Assembly: GCA_036365455.1 (NCBI GenBank)
Contig: JAWQUS010000008.1
Coordinates: 14,553,501 to 14,617,500, forward strand
Source of the DNA: Macrosoma leucophasiata
Taxonomy: Eukaryota; Arthropoda; Insecta; Lepidoptera; Hedylidae
Reading direction: 5' to 3'
Length of the DNA stretch: 64,000 nucleotides
Below, piece after piece: positions 49,001-57,232 of this stretch (the first letter of the stretch is position 1; each line of letters starts with the position of its first letter). The position numbers and the translations under genes are program-made. The notes beneath the pieces were generated by a model that did no database searches, was not told the DNA's origin, and saw only the letters and a program-made list of their open reading frames with translations.

Positions 49001-52000
49001 CAGTATGTAAAGATGAACTCGTTCTGATTTAATACTAAAATTAACCCTATTATATACACACTAATTACATTGATATAGTAGAGTATTTACATAGTAAATA
49101 TGTGTGAGTGAGAGCACGCGGTGTGAGCAGGACGGGTGATCTCGGTGCTATATAATAGCCGTCTGCCTCGGCGCGCGCCAGTTGGCGCGCAGCGCACAGA
49201 GCGCGCAGTCCATGCCTGCTTCACGTTGCGCGTCGCATCGCTTGGATAGAACGTCGTATGCTCTCCCACAATGCCCCCCTTCAAGCGAAGCGTACGTTCG
49301 GCTTTATTGCTCTGCCATATCTTGTCACGTACGGTGGCTTGGTAGCTGCAGAGGGCACCGGCGACGTTGCAGGAATATCTTCATTTAATATGTAGGCAGG
49401 CTTTAGTCTATCCACCGATATGACTGTGGTGCGAGATGGTAACTGCAGCTTGTAGTATTTGCTGTCCCGCTCTAAAACTTCATAGGGTCCGTCGTATGGT
49501 GGAGTGAGCGGGCGACGCACGGTATCATTGCGCACGAATACATGTGTGCACGTATTTAGGTCCTTGAATACGAAATTCGGTTTCGTTGTATGACTTGCGT
49601 TTGTTGCCGGTGATAGTGAAGACATAGTTTCAGACAAGCGTCGCACAAACTCCGATTCGTCAATGTTTGGCTTATTCGGCACAAAGAAATCTGACGGGAC
49701 ACGTAGTGTCGTTCCATACACCATTAGCGCTGAGCTGAGGTTATTATCCTTTCTTATAGCCGTCCGCAGACCGAGTAGCACAGTCGGTAATTCTTCTGCC
49801 CATCGCGTAGTAATGCCGCGCGCCATAAGTGCGGCTTTCAGTGTGCGGTGCCACCGTTCGACTTGACCGTTAGATTGTGGATGAAACGGTGTAGTGCGAA
49901 TTCGAGTGATGCCAAACTTCTTCATAAGTGCGTTAAACAACGCTGACTCGAATTGTCTCCCTTGGTCTGACGTCAGTCGTAGAGGGCATCCAAATCTTGC
50001 AATCCATACATTGTAAAGGGCTTTAGCGACCGTTTCAGCTGTAATGTCTCGAACGGGAACTGCTTCGGGCCATTTGGTGCATCGGTCTATCATTGTGACG
50101 CAATAGCGATAATCGTCCGATATAGCGAGCGGACCGACGATATCTATGTGGATGTGCTCGAATCGCTCCGACGGCGGGAAACTGCCCGTTGGTGACGTCA
50201 CGTGACGCGTTATCTTTGCTCGCTGGCAACCGATGCAATTTCTAGTCCATTCCGTTACGTCTTTGTTCATGGAAGGCCAAAAGAATTTGGATGTTATTAT
50301 TCTTCTTGACGTTCTTATACCGGGGTGGCATAAACCGTGTTGGGCTTTGTAGGCACTTCGACGATATGCCGGTGGTAGGTAAGGTCGTGGTGACGATGTA
50401 GACATCTCGCAGGTAATGTGACGATTTGTGCCGGGCAGTGCGACGTCGGCGAATTTCAAATTTTGCCGAGTTTTCAACATCTTCAGTTCTTTATCTTGTT
50501 GTTGATCGGTTGACAGATTATTGTAGTCGATGTGGCTGGGGCACGTTAACTCTTCAACTCGTGATAAGGCGTCTGCTACTTGATTCATTTCGCCTTGGAT
50601 ATACACAATGTTCGAGCAGAATTGACTAATAAAAAGTAGCTGTCGCTCGCGTCTTGGTGTGTCGGTGTTACTCGGCGATCGTGTGAGCGCATAACTGAGT
50701 GGCTTGTGGTCAGTTACAATGGTCACGTCGTTACCCTCTATCATATGTCGAAACCGCTTCACTGCCATGTACATCGCTAATAATTCGCGGTCGTATACGC
50801 TGTAACGTTTCTGCGTGTCACTCATTGATTTTGAAAAAAATGCCAATGGTTTCCAACATTTTTCGTCGCGCTGTTGTAACACGGCACCGACGCTGTGACC
50901 GGAAGCGTCCGTCATCAATTGTAGCTCAGCGCCTGGTACTGGATGTGTCAGAGTAGTAGCTTCTAAGATGCTTTTTTGGCATTTCTCGAAAGCTTCTTCT
51001 GCGGCGTGTGTCCAGTCTATAGGAGTTCGGTCGTTCTTCTTTGCATTATGTAAATATTTATTCAATTCTGCTTGCATTTCGGCTTGGTGTGGTAGGCAGT
51101 CACGATAGAAGTTTAACATGCCCAAGAAACGACGAAGTTCTTGAATAGTCTTAGGTTTTGGATATGTCGTGATAGCCTGAATGTGGTCTTCTGTGGGCTT
51201 GATACCATCGGTGCTGACTCTGTAGCCGAGGAAAGTGATTTCGGATTTGCCGAACTCACACTTATCTAGACTGAGTGTGACTCCATATTTGTTCAGGCGT
51301 TCTAGTACTTGTTGAAGATGTTCTCTGTGTTCTTCTTCGTTCGACGAATAAATGAGAATATCGTCGATATATGGGAATGAAAAATCTTCTAAGCCCCTCA
51401 GCACGTCGTGGATAAATCGCTGGAACGTCTGCGCCGCATTTCTTAATCCGAAGGTCATATAATTGAACTCAAATAATCCGAATGGTGTAATGATTGCAGT
51501 CTTCTGTGCATCTTCTTTGCTCATGGGAATCCAGTAGTATGCCTTCTTGAGATCAAGTTTGGAAAACACATGTTTCGAGTGCAATTGGTACGTAAAGTCG
51601 TGTATTCTGGGGATCGGATATTTGTCTGGAATCGTCACCGCGTTCAATCTTCTATAGTCACCGCATACTCGTAGCGAGCCGTCTTTCTTCTTGACTATAT
51701 GCAGTGGACTCGCCCATGGGCTCTTCGATGGTTGACAAATACCCAACTCCATCAAGCGCGTGAACTCAGCTTTGGCGGCCTTGTATCTATGTGGCGGGAG
51801 GGGGCGGACGCGTGTGGCGAGCGGGGGGCCGGTTGTTTCAATGTAGTGAACGACGTTGTGACTTGGCGCTATCTTCAATGTCATAGGTCGTAAGGTGTCT
51901 GGATATTGCTCTAATATGTCTTGAAAAACGTTGTCTCGGTCGACTAAATAGATTTTCCCTTGACTCGTAGTTGTTACTTCGATCGTATGCACGGCGAGTT

Positions 52001-55000
52001 TGGTGACGTTATCGATGAGCTTTTTTCGATGTAGGTCGACGATCAATTTATGCTTGCGGAGAAAATCAGCACCCAATATTGAAGTCTTGACATCTGCGAT
52101 TATGAATGTCCACTTGAATGTACGCCGGAGCCCCAGGTTGAGTTGTAGCGTTTTTTCACCGTACGTCTTGATGGGTGTGTTGTTTGCCGCAAATAACGAG
52201 TAGGCGTTGGATGCCTGGACTCGATGTTTGTTTCTGACGGCTAATACTGATATCTCAGCTCCAGTGTCGACAAGGAATCGCTCTCGAGATGTAACATCGA
52301 CGACGCATAGGCGGTTGGTTGTTCCGGGTACACCGACGCCCGCCATAGTCGGTGTCTCTATTAGTTTTCCGACTTCTTACGGCGTGCACAGGGTGATTCG
52401 CATCGTTTTGCTTTATCGCCGAAACGGTAGTGATAACGACATTCCCAAGTAGGATCCGTGGATTTGTAATTTCGACGATTAGCTGAGCGTGAGCGGGATC
52501 GGCGATGCGTGCGAAAAGGACGACGGTGGTCTTGATCTTGACGGTCGATGCGCGTACGCAGCTCACTGATTTCTAATGTGAGTTTTTCTATCTGCATTGC
52601 GAGTAACTGTTGTTGATTATTGTTTGCATCGAGGTTTCTTATAGGTGAAGATATCGCAGCTACGGTTGGCTGTTCGGTATGCTCCATCATCTTATCCGCC
52701 ATCAGAGCCAGATTGTCGAGCGAAGTTTCGGTGCTAACTGAGAGTACTGCGCGTACTGAAGATGGTAGATGGCCCATCCACAGTACTTTCAACGCGTCAT
52801 CTGCAATCAAGGTGCCGCCGAGGTCTCTCATTCTTCGTAGTAACTGCGTGGGTTTCAAATCTCCTAGTTCCAATCCGCCGAGTAGTTTCTGGAGTTGACG
52901 TGTTTCGGACTCTTCGTAGACGGATAGTAGTCGATTCTTCAACGCTGTATACTTCTCGGTTGTAGGAGGCTTCAAAATGATGTCACTCAGTTGTTCTATG
53001 TCGCGCCTCTCCAAAACCGGCACCACTAGATTGTACTTCTGTTCTTCTCCCAATTTTTGTGCTGCGACGACCGCTTCGAATTGTGCAAACCATAAACGTG
53101 GTTGTTCGCGCCAAAAAGGTGGAATGCGAGCTTGCAGCGATACTGCCGCGATTTCGCTTTCACTGCCTGGATTCATCTTCTTCACGGTGGTCGTATCTTC
53201 CTTTTGCATCACGTCGGGGTCACCAGTTTAGGTGCTGATGTAGTGTTCAATGAAACAAACAGTATGTAAAGATGAACTCGTTCTGATTTAATACTAAAAT
53301 TAACCCTATTATATACACACTAATTACATTGATATAGTAGAGTATTTACATAGTAAATATGTGTGAGTGAGAGCACGCGGTGTGAGCAGGACGGGTGATC
53401 TCGGTGCTATATAATAGCCGTCTGCCTCGGCGCGCGCCAGTTGGCGCGCAGCGCACAGAGCGCGCAGTCCATGCCTGCTTCACGTTGCGCGTCGCATCGC
53501 TTGGATAGAACGTCGTATGCTCTCCCACAAGCCTATAGACATCTACACAAAAACCAGAGATCATAATGTAGATGCGTTGCCACCCCTGAGACCTAAGTTC
53601 TTATGTCTCTGTGATAGTTATTACGGATTACAACATTACCATCCAATCGGAACGCGATAGTACACCACGGACACTCCACCAAAATGCCATACAAACGCTT
53701 AATTTGGTCTCTATTACACAGACATCAATTAGTGACATGTATTTACACGTGCACCTGTGTGCGTAGCACGTACAAAATACCAACCGTCGCTCATAAGAGG
53801 GGAGGCGGTTGGGCGATGCGAGGAAATCGGGCGGGACGTCGAAGTTCTAGACGTAGTATTAATAATGATAATCATAATAATAAATATTCTTTATTGTACA
53901 CCACATGAAAGATAAAACAATGAACATAAAGAAAATAAAAATAACAATGCAGGCACAGCAGGCGGCCTTATTGCTCAGACAGCAATTTCTTCCAGGCAAC
54001 CTTGTGACATGGATTACAAAACTTAATTAATTAATTACAAATTAATTATTATTACATATTCTCTGACCATAGTGCCGAACACTGCCATTTGGCGACAGAT
54101 ACATTAGGTAATACGGTGGTGCCTACGCCCTCGAGCTCCTACACGTGAACTCTACCACTATTAAGAAGAAATAATTCATTCTATTCCTTACTCTTGAGTT
54201 CTTGAAAATCTTCACATTAAAAATGTAATTCATTTAAAACTAACAGTCAGGCCATTGATAAAGATTTGGGAGGGCATAGGTTTCAAAGGTATTGCGTAAG
54301 CGTGATTTAGATACTTTTTTTACAGCGCCTTTTAATTGCTTTAGATAAAATTATCAATACTGAACAACATTTATTATGCGAAAGTCTGTCTGTCTGTCTG
54401 TGACGCTTTCACGGCTAAACAATCGGTTCTGTGGTAGTACCGAAATGGATGAAAATAGTTGAAAGCCCAGGGTTAAACAAAGGGTTTATGGTGCTGAAAG
54501 AACAAATAAATGTTTTTGTATTATAAAAGTAGCAGCTAAATCGATTTTAATGAAATATGGCACAAAAGACAGTTACCGACAATTTTTTTTTAATGGCAAA
54601 AATTGGGGTGGCTGTTTTGTGTTTATAACTACATATATGGGTTTTTCTGTTAGATAGAGTAGAGTAGCTTAGTAGGGAATGATAGCATAATCTTATCTAA
54701 TGGTAAAGCGGAACGGAGTTCGCCGGGTCAGCTCAATATTACGAATTCCACGCTAACGCACACACTGAACAATGTCTATTTTCTAAATAAAAGTAACAAA
54801 CTCAAACTCAAAACTCAAAAATTCATTTAATCACTTAGAAATAATAGAATTTGCTTGTGATAGGTCAAATTACAAATATATGTATAACTTTCTTACAGCC
54901 GACATTCTCAGACGTGCTAGAAATTCTGTGCGCTCTCCAACAAGGCACTACGCTGCGGACGGTTTGCGAGAGGTTTTCTGACACGCCAGCGTCCGCCTTC

Positions 55001-56283
55001 GATATCCGCCGACTAGTTGTGTTTGCGCAACTTCACGGTCTAGTCAAATGCTTGAAAAGGTATGTTATTGATACTAAGAATCCTTCATTGTATTGTAAGA
55101 TGCGAAAGAGATAACGCTCTACAGACCCGAAATAAGCCGAAGTCTAGTTTCTAAGCGCTATATTATTTCTTGTTGGCTACTGTACGTAACTTAAATACCG
55201 TTAATTGATGAGTACATGGCAACAGGCCGACGGTAGCAAGTCTATTAAAATGAAAGGCACATTAGAATGATACTGAAAAACTTCCGAACACTTACTAATC
55301 CAATCCCAGACATTAGCGTCGTAGAAACTTTAGTGGCTACTACAACGAGATACCATCTAATACGTAGTTGTTTTTTATAAATACATGATTCATTTGAAGC
55401 TTATTATCATCATTAATGACTTAGGTCAGCCTTTATCTCGGGGAATTCCCTTGTTATTGTAACATATCAGTACAGTATCTACAGTATGAAGTTACTCTTT
55501 TTTTTATCAGTACTGTTACTATTTTTGATGTTGACAAAAAATGACAATGAGAAAAAGCATGTTCCGGTAGTTTGAACATTTATTTTTGCCAAAAGAGGAA
55601 ATTGTAATAAGTAATATGATAGATATAATGCAAATGTTAAAAGTTAAATTATCCAAGGGTGAGTAATAAATATGTACGGCTCATTAATTAGCTACTATAT
55701 TCGATGTCTAGAATGAACAATCGGTGAACTGGCCGCTCGGCAACATGGGCACCATACGTGGCCGTAATAAAGCTATTACATTGATATTGGGAAACTGGTG
55801 AGTCCCCTGACTATACCTAGTTGTCGGAGAATACAAAATATTGAATTTTAGCATCTTGGCGAATTTTTTTTTGTAGCCATTTATTAGAGCGAAGCAGCGG
55901 TTGTCCACCGGCGGGCTGCTAAACAAGGTCCTCTCAGTTATTTAAACTGTTTTTATATTTTTGGGGCGGTGTAGACGTGAATTTGACTATTTATAAATAA
56001 GTGTTAACATTAATTTACACATATTAATGTATAGATTCCATTCGCATATGTCTCCCTTTAGAGAAATCCTTGATTGATGGATACTTTCAGATACCCAGTG
56101 TACATTCGCAACCCTAACCGGCCCAACGGCTTCAACAACCGGGTGGACAGTGTTCTCGGTATCCGTCGACTGTTCACCGGCCGCCACTGTACGGACGAGA
56201 TATGCTGCCTCGCACGCATCGACCTGCCCACCCTCGATCAGATCATAGAAGATGACCCCAACGTTGCTATAATATGGAGGTAG
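42925..56283 (+). CDS. NPRL2: NPRL2, GATOR1 complex subunit (9 coding exons, spliced)
   Basis: NPRL2 (nitrogen permease regulator-like 2) pairs with NPRL3 and DEPDC5 in GATOR1, a GAP for Rag GTPases at the lysosome that lowers TORC1 activity when amino acids are scarce. Exons: 42925-43041, 43665-43756, 43825-43981, 45466-45577, 46270-46505, 47758-47868, 48563-48697, 54899-55059 and 56091-56283. Every intron is GT-AG and the frame holds through all eight joins, giving 437 aa (human about 380). Family landmarks: EFHPVAGPKI near the N-terminus, DWDLTTRQLLPYING mid-protein and DEICC near the C-terminus. An acidic, Pro-rich insert of about 30-35 residues precedes DWDLTT. Intron 7 (6.2 kb) holds an antisense LTR retrotransposon. 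The start ATG is the first in frame; UTRs are not defined. Confidence 0.93.
43310..43570. repeat. Intron 1 repeats: ~100-bp hairpin repeat and MITE M copy
   Basis: At 43310-43432, TTAATCCTTCAAGGATCGTA to TGTCTGGAGAGATTAA with internal CAATTGAATTTCGATTG. The same unit lies in intron 3 at about 44612-44700. MITE M copy 2 follows at about 43435-43570 (TGTAGAGTGTTGTTATCTC). Confidence 0.6.
43665..43756 (+). CDS. NPRL2: NPRL2 exon 2
   Basis: Acceptor TTTTTCAG, donor GTAAGT. Codes FPDDYISKEMFDTISAYIIP. It ends in phase 2, with the next exon supplying the last base of an Ile codon. Confidence 0.9.
43825..43981 (+). CDS. NPRL2: NPRL2 exon 3
   Basis: Acceptor CTTTTAG after a 68-base intron, donor GTAAGT. 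Codes KIVGYPIRIDNSRYERN and YLFNLCFVCD, a well-conserved family block. Confidence 0.92.
44030..44160 (-). pseudogene. LINE ORF2 C-terminal scrap in intron 3
   Basis: On the minus strand it reads QWTDNLVKVTGN and MRAAQDH with a stop between, matching the same part of the LINE ORF as 2263-2526. It is antisense to NPRL2 and not coding. Confidence 0.65.
44305..44405 (-). repeat. LINE 3'-UTR fragment in intron 3
   Basis: On the minus strand: TTGACTGGTAGAGAATGC, CATTAAGTCCGCCATTTG and then CAATAAAGAATAAA. It has the structure of a LINE 3' end with its own poly(A) signal, antisense to the host gene. Confidence 0.6.
44940..45100 (+). pseudogene. LINE 3' fragment in intron 3
   Basis: GGGTGTCTTTGAGGAAGACT followed by TTGTCCACAAGTGGACGT and a TGATGACGACC tail corresponds to the VQQWTSFG-stop region of the LINE at 2263-2526, heavily mutated. 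Confidence 0.55.
45166..45412 (+). mobile_element. Family A retroposon in intron 3
   Basis: Runs CTGGTGGTAAAGTTCCAGTG to GCTTGTTTGCCACCTTCG with a short A-rich end, just upstream of exon 4. Confidence 0.75.
45466..45577 (+). CDS. NPRL2: NPRL2 exon 4
   Basis: Acceptor TATACAG, donor GTAAGT, ends in phase 1. Codes EEETRFVSSGATKLPTLLA, a helix-rich segment. Confidence 0.9.
45798..46080 (+). mobile_element. Family A retroposon in intron 4
   Basis: Runs GGTGGTAGAGTTCTAGTG to GCTTGTTTGCCACCTTTG and then ACATTAAAAAAAC. A complete-looking copy in the same orientation as the host gene. Confidence 0.8.
46270..46505 (+). CDS. NPRL2: NPRL2 exon 5 (contains acidic insert)
   Basis: Acceptor ACACAG, donor GTGACT. 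GC-rich. Codes HLKVLEVRKDPTPVHDFDVP, then LPRPGRPLRTVPPEGAE and an acidic run (EEHLDLDDEEPFEIDMD) before DWDLTTRQ. The insert is absent from human NPRL2. Confidence 0.92.
47758..47868 (+). CDS. NPRL2: NPRL2 exon 6
   Basis: Acceptor TTTTTTACAG, donor GTAAGT, phase 0 at both ends, 37 codons. Codes LLPYINGYNHVSKIA and CIQNLAYYGV. Confidence 0.92.
48563..48697 (+). CDS. NPRL2: NPRL2 exon 7
   Basis: Acceptor TGTTTCAG, donor GTGAGT, 45 codons, phase 0. Codes VSLIPMLKFSNMYRATPN. The donor opens the 6201-base intron that holds the LTR retrotransposon. Confidence 0.92.
48964..48968. repeat. Target-site duplication AGCCT, left
   Basis: Same 5 bases as 53530-53534. Other family A copies read GCAGCCTATAGAC uninterrupted here. 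Confidence 0.85.
48969..49270 (-). repeat. LTR (3' LTR of the element)
   Basis: 302 bp. In element orientation it starts TGTGGGAGAG and ends CAGCACCTAA. A GC-rich block (GCGCGCCAACTGGCGCGCGC) lies downstream of the start, and a TATATAATA match lies at 49149-49157 (complementary strand TATTATATA). Confidence 0.92.
49271..49283 (-). promoter_or_regulatory. Polypurine tract
   Basis: On the minus strand TGAAGGGGGGCAT directly precedes the 3' LTR and overlaps the pol stop codon. This is the expected plus-strand primer site. Confidence 0.8.
49281..52346 (-). CDS. pol: Retrotransposon Pol polyprotein (PR-RT-RH-IN)
   Basis: 1021 residues from the first Met; the frame itself opens at about 52376, so translation probably enters by frameshift from gag. 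Domains in order: aspartic protease DTGA at 27-30; reverse transcriptase about 195-370 with YIDD at 326-329; RNase H with Asp480, Glu521, Asp546 and Asp592; integrase zinc site His670, His674, Cys704, Cys707; and integrase core Asp735, Asp794, Glu830 with 35 residues between the last two. No stop or frameshift. All catalytic residues I checked are present, consistent with a recently active element. Confidence 0.95.
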   Translation of the reverse strand: MAGVGVPGTTNRLCVVDVTSRERFLVDTGAEISVLAVRNKHRVQASNAYSLFAANNTPIKTYGEKTLQLNLGLRRTFKWTFIIADVKTSILGADFLRKHKLIVDLHRKKLIDNVTKLAVHTIEVTTTSQGKIYLVDRDNVFQDILEQYPDTLRPMTLKIAPSHNVVHYIETTGPPLATRVRPLPPHRYKAAKAEFTRLMELGICQPSKSPWASPLHIVKKKDGSLRVCGDYRRLNAVTIPDKYPIPRIHDFTYQLHSKHVFSKLDLKKAYYWIPMSKEDAQKTAIITPFGLFEFNYMTFGLRNAAQTFQRFIHDVLRGLEDFSFPYIDDILIYSSNEEEHREHLQQVLERLNKYGVTLSLDKCEFGKSEITFLGYRVSTDGIKPTEDHIQAITTYPKPKTIQELRRFLGMLNFYRDCLPHQAEMQAELNKYLHNAKKNDRTPIDWTHAAEEAFEKCQKSILEATTLTHPVPGAELQLMTDASGHSVGAVLQQRDEKCWKPLAFFSKSMSDTQKRYSVYDRELLAMYMAVKRFRHMIEGNDVTIVTDHKPLSYALTRSPSNTDTPRRERQLLFISQFCSNIVYIQGEMNQVADALSRVEELTCPSHIDYNNLSTDQQQDKELKMLKTRQNLKFADVALPGTNRHITCEMSTSSPRPYLPPAYRRSAYKAQHGLCHPGIRTSRRIITSKFFWPSMNKDVTEWTRNCIGCQRAKITRHVTSPTGSFPPSERFEHIHIDIVGPLAISDDYRYCVTMIDRCTKWPEAVPVRDITAETVAKALYNVWIARFGCPLRLTSDQGRQFESALFNALMKKFGITRIRTTPFHPQSNGQVERWHRTLKAALMARGITTRWAEELPTVLLGLRTAIRKDNNLSSALMVYGTTLRVPSDFFVPNKPNIDESEFVRRLSETMSSLSPATNASHTTKPNFVFKDLNTCTHVFVRNDTVRRPLTPPYDGPYEVLERDSKYYKLQLPSRTTVISVDRLKPAYILNEDIPATSPVPSAATKPPYVTRYGRAIKPNVRFA
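52361..53209 (-). CDS. gag: Retrotransposon Gag protein
   Basis: 282 residues starting at ATG 53209-53207, which overlaps the primer site; an in-frame GTG lies just upstream. The N-terminal part has PPFWREQPRLWFAQFEA, the capsid-type signature of this branch. The C-terminus has an unusual zinc box, Cys-X2-His-X9-Cys-X3-Cys at about residues 257-274, instead of the common CCHC knuckle, followed by a basic tail. Its last codons overlap the -1 pol frame. Confidence 0.9.
   Translation of the reverse strand: MQKEDTTTVKKMNPGSESEIAAVSLQARIPPFWREQPRLWFAQFEAVVAAQKLGEEQKYNLVVPVLERRDIEQLSDIILKPPTTEKYTALKNRLLSVYEESETRQLQKLLGGLELGDLKPTQLLRRMRDLGGTLIADDALKVLWMGHLPSSVRAVLSVSTETSLDNLALMADKMMEHTEQPTVAAISSPIRNLDANNNQQQLLAMQIEKLTLEISELRTRIDRQDQDHRRPFRTHRRSRSRSANRRNYKSTDPTWECRYHYRFGDKAKRCESPCARRKKSEN
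52364..52370 (-). promoter_or_regulatory. Probable -1 ribosomal frameshift site
   Basis: The pol frame is -1 to gag. It has a stop at 52379-52377 and gag stops at 52363-52361, so the switch must occur in between. The only slippery run there is GGAAAAC (gag frame GAA AAC). The A-site AAAC slips well; the P site is imperfect. Confidence 0.65.
53208..53225 (-). promoter_or_regulatory. Primer-binding site, tRNA-Trp
   Basis: The + strand ATCACGTCGGGGTCACCA equals the 3' end of insect tRNA-Trp including CCA (recalled). It begins two bases after the 5' LTR in element orientation. Confidence 0.85.
53228..53529 (-). repeat. LTR (5' LTR of the element)
   Basis: 302 bp, no difference seen from 48969-49270. 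It would carry the promoter for the antisense transcript; a TATA-like sequence lies at 53408-53416. Confidence 0.92.
53530..53534. repeat. Target-site duplication AGCCT, right
   Basis: Matches 48964-48968 and continues into TATAGACATC, the normal family A sequence. Confidence 0.85.
53865..54010 (-). repeat. LINE 3'-UTR fragment
   Basis: On the minus strand GGTTGCCTGGAAGAAATTGC, GCAATAAGGCCGCCTG and GTACAATAAAGAATATTTAT, then a TATTAT tail. This is a typical lepidopteran LINE 3' end with poly(A) signal, inside the split family A copy. Confidence 0.7.
54360..54735 (+). repeat. Helitron-like fragment in intron 7
   Basis: GTCTGTCTGTCTGTGACGC followed by GGAACGGAGTTCGCCGGGTC and AGCTC resembles the microsatellite and 3' end of Helitron-like units. 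The terminal CTAG is altered. Confidence 0.5.
54899..55059 (+). CDS. NPRL2: NPRL2 exon 8
   Basis: Acceptor TTCTTACAG, donor GTATGT, ends in phase 2. Codes FSDVLEILCALQQGTTLRTV and RRLVVFAQLHGLVKCLK, the winged-helix-like C-terminal region. Confidence 0.92.
55090..55165. repeat. MITE M fragment in intron 8
   Basis: GCGAAAGAGATAACGCTCTA and CCGAAATAAGCCGAAGTCTA match the right part of the complete copy at 61630-61865. Confidence 0.65.
56091..56283 (+). CDS. NPRL2: NPRL2 exon 9 (terminal)
   Basis: Acceptor ATACTTTCAG. GC-rich. Codes YPVYIRNPNRPNGFN, DEICCLARIDLPTLDQIIED and DPNVAIIWR, then TAG at 56281-56283. It matches the C-terminal end of the family. Confidence 0.93.
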
Positions 56284-56316
56284 ATAATGAAACAAGCGTA
56301 TACTCACCATCATTAA

Positions 56317-57228
56317 GGGGGGGTAAGGTCAAATCGTACAAAAAAAGCCATGTTTTCGTGATTTTTTTTCTGACGACACAGTTAAAATTTATTTATTCAA
56401 CCAATGGTACATTAAAGTATGACATTCGAAGAATGTTTCATTAAATTTTTATAAAGAAATATTAAAAAATACGGCAATGGCAGCAATTGTTCGGACGTGT
56501 CTCGAAAAAAAGTTGAATTGCGGTGCCCCTCATAACTCGGTGCTGGATCATCTGAAATCAAAAAATCAAAGTTCATTCGTTAGATAATAGTTTTTCCCAG
56601 GTAACGCTGTCGAGTTTTTTTTTTTTCAAATTTTTTTTTTCATTTTTTCGAACACTTTGAATTGAAAAACAGTTTTGTGGGAAAAAATCGGCTAATTTGT
56701 TATTGCAAAATCAAAATTATGAATAAAAAAATAAAAAACTCGACAGCGTTACCTCGTAAATGATGTACAGAAATAGTGTTTAAAATTTCAAAAGGATCAG
56801 TGCAGTAGTTTTGGATTTATCAAGGGCACCGACTTTGAAAACGTGAGTTGTGGGAAAAACGCTTTGAAGTTTTAATCACAAAAAAATCCAGTTAAAACGT
56901 TTATAAGCGAATTTTATCGACATACCTCACACTGAGTCATCAATGCCAGGTCCATAGAGGATGTTGCTATCATCGATGATGTCTAATGCATCTTTTTGCT
57001 CCTGCCTACGAAGAATCCTGCCTTCTTTGGTTCGTCGTTCAGCTTCCTGCTCTGCTCGGCTTATTCCAGTCATGAGCGCTTGATCCACACACAAAAATAC
57101 TCATAACTTCGTCAATTTTGCTCTAAATGACTTGAAATTTTAACACAATATTCTTCAGATATTACGGATTGAATTTCGAAAATAAAAAAAAAAATGCAAA
57201 AAAAAAAATTAAATACCTTACCCCCCCC
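56317..57228. mobile_element. TTAA-flanked DNA element after NPRL2
   Basis: TTAA flanks both ends (56313-56316 and 57229-57232). The ends GGGGGGGTAAGGT and ACCTTACCCCCCCC are inverted. Inside is a second inverted pair, AGGTAACGCTGTCGAG near 56600 and its complement near 56740, and a minus-strand coding remnant. The TTAA target suggests piggyBac-type insertion; the ends are not typical piggyBac ends. Confidence 0.65.
56935..57085 (-). pseudogene. Coding remnant inside the TTAA element
   Basis: The minus strand is open for about 50 codons to a TGA near 56936, containing MTGISRAEQEAERR and DIIDDSNILYGPGIDDSV. It is charged, helix-prone and then acidic. I do not recognise the family. It may be the C-terminus of the element's own protein or a terminal exon of a convergent gene. 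Confidence 0.45.
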
Positions 57229-57232
57229 TTAA

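Larger units (their letters stand above)
48969..53529 (-). mobile_element. Complete Ty3/Gypsy LTR retrotransposon, CsRn1/Kabuki-like
   Basis: A 4561-bp element reading on the minus strand: 5' LTR 53228-53529, tRNA-Trp primer site, gag, pol (protease, RT, RNase H, integrase), polypurine tract, 3' LTR 48969-49270. By eye the two 302-bp LTRs are identical, and a 5-bp TSD AGCCT flanks the element. There is no env-like third ORF: pol ends 10 bases before the 3' LTR. Clade placement rests on the tRNA-Trp primer and the CHCC Gag box, both known for CsRn1-type elements. Confidence 0.93.
48900..54168 (-). mobile_element. Family A retroposon split by two later insertions
   Basis: Pieces 48900-48968, 53530-53673 and 54064-54168 join into one minus-strand family A copy. 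The first break holds the LTR retrotransposon; the second, at about 53674-54063, holds a LINE 3' end and adjoining sequence. Confidence 0.75.

Noticed and set aside
49087..49284. 65-codon minus frame, identical to one at 53346-53564
   Set aside because: Both are the same non-coding LTR sequence read in one frame, not two genes.
49663..53231. Plus-strand frames of 60-92 codons across the retrotransposon
   Set aside because: All lie opposite intact gag or pol and have no domains. They are antisense by-products of GC-balanced coding sequence.
48969..53529. Endogenous retrovirus with env
   Set aside because: Pol ends about 10 bases before the 3' LTR, so there is no room for an envelope ORF. It is an LTR retrotransposon.
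57120..57190. Poly(A) site of NPRL2 within the TTAA element
   Set aside because: Several AATAAA-like strings occur in A-rich DNA there. None can be chosen without transcript ends.
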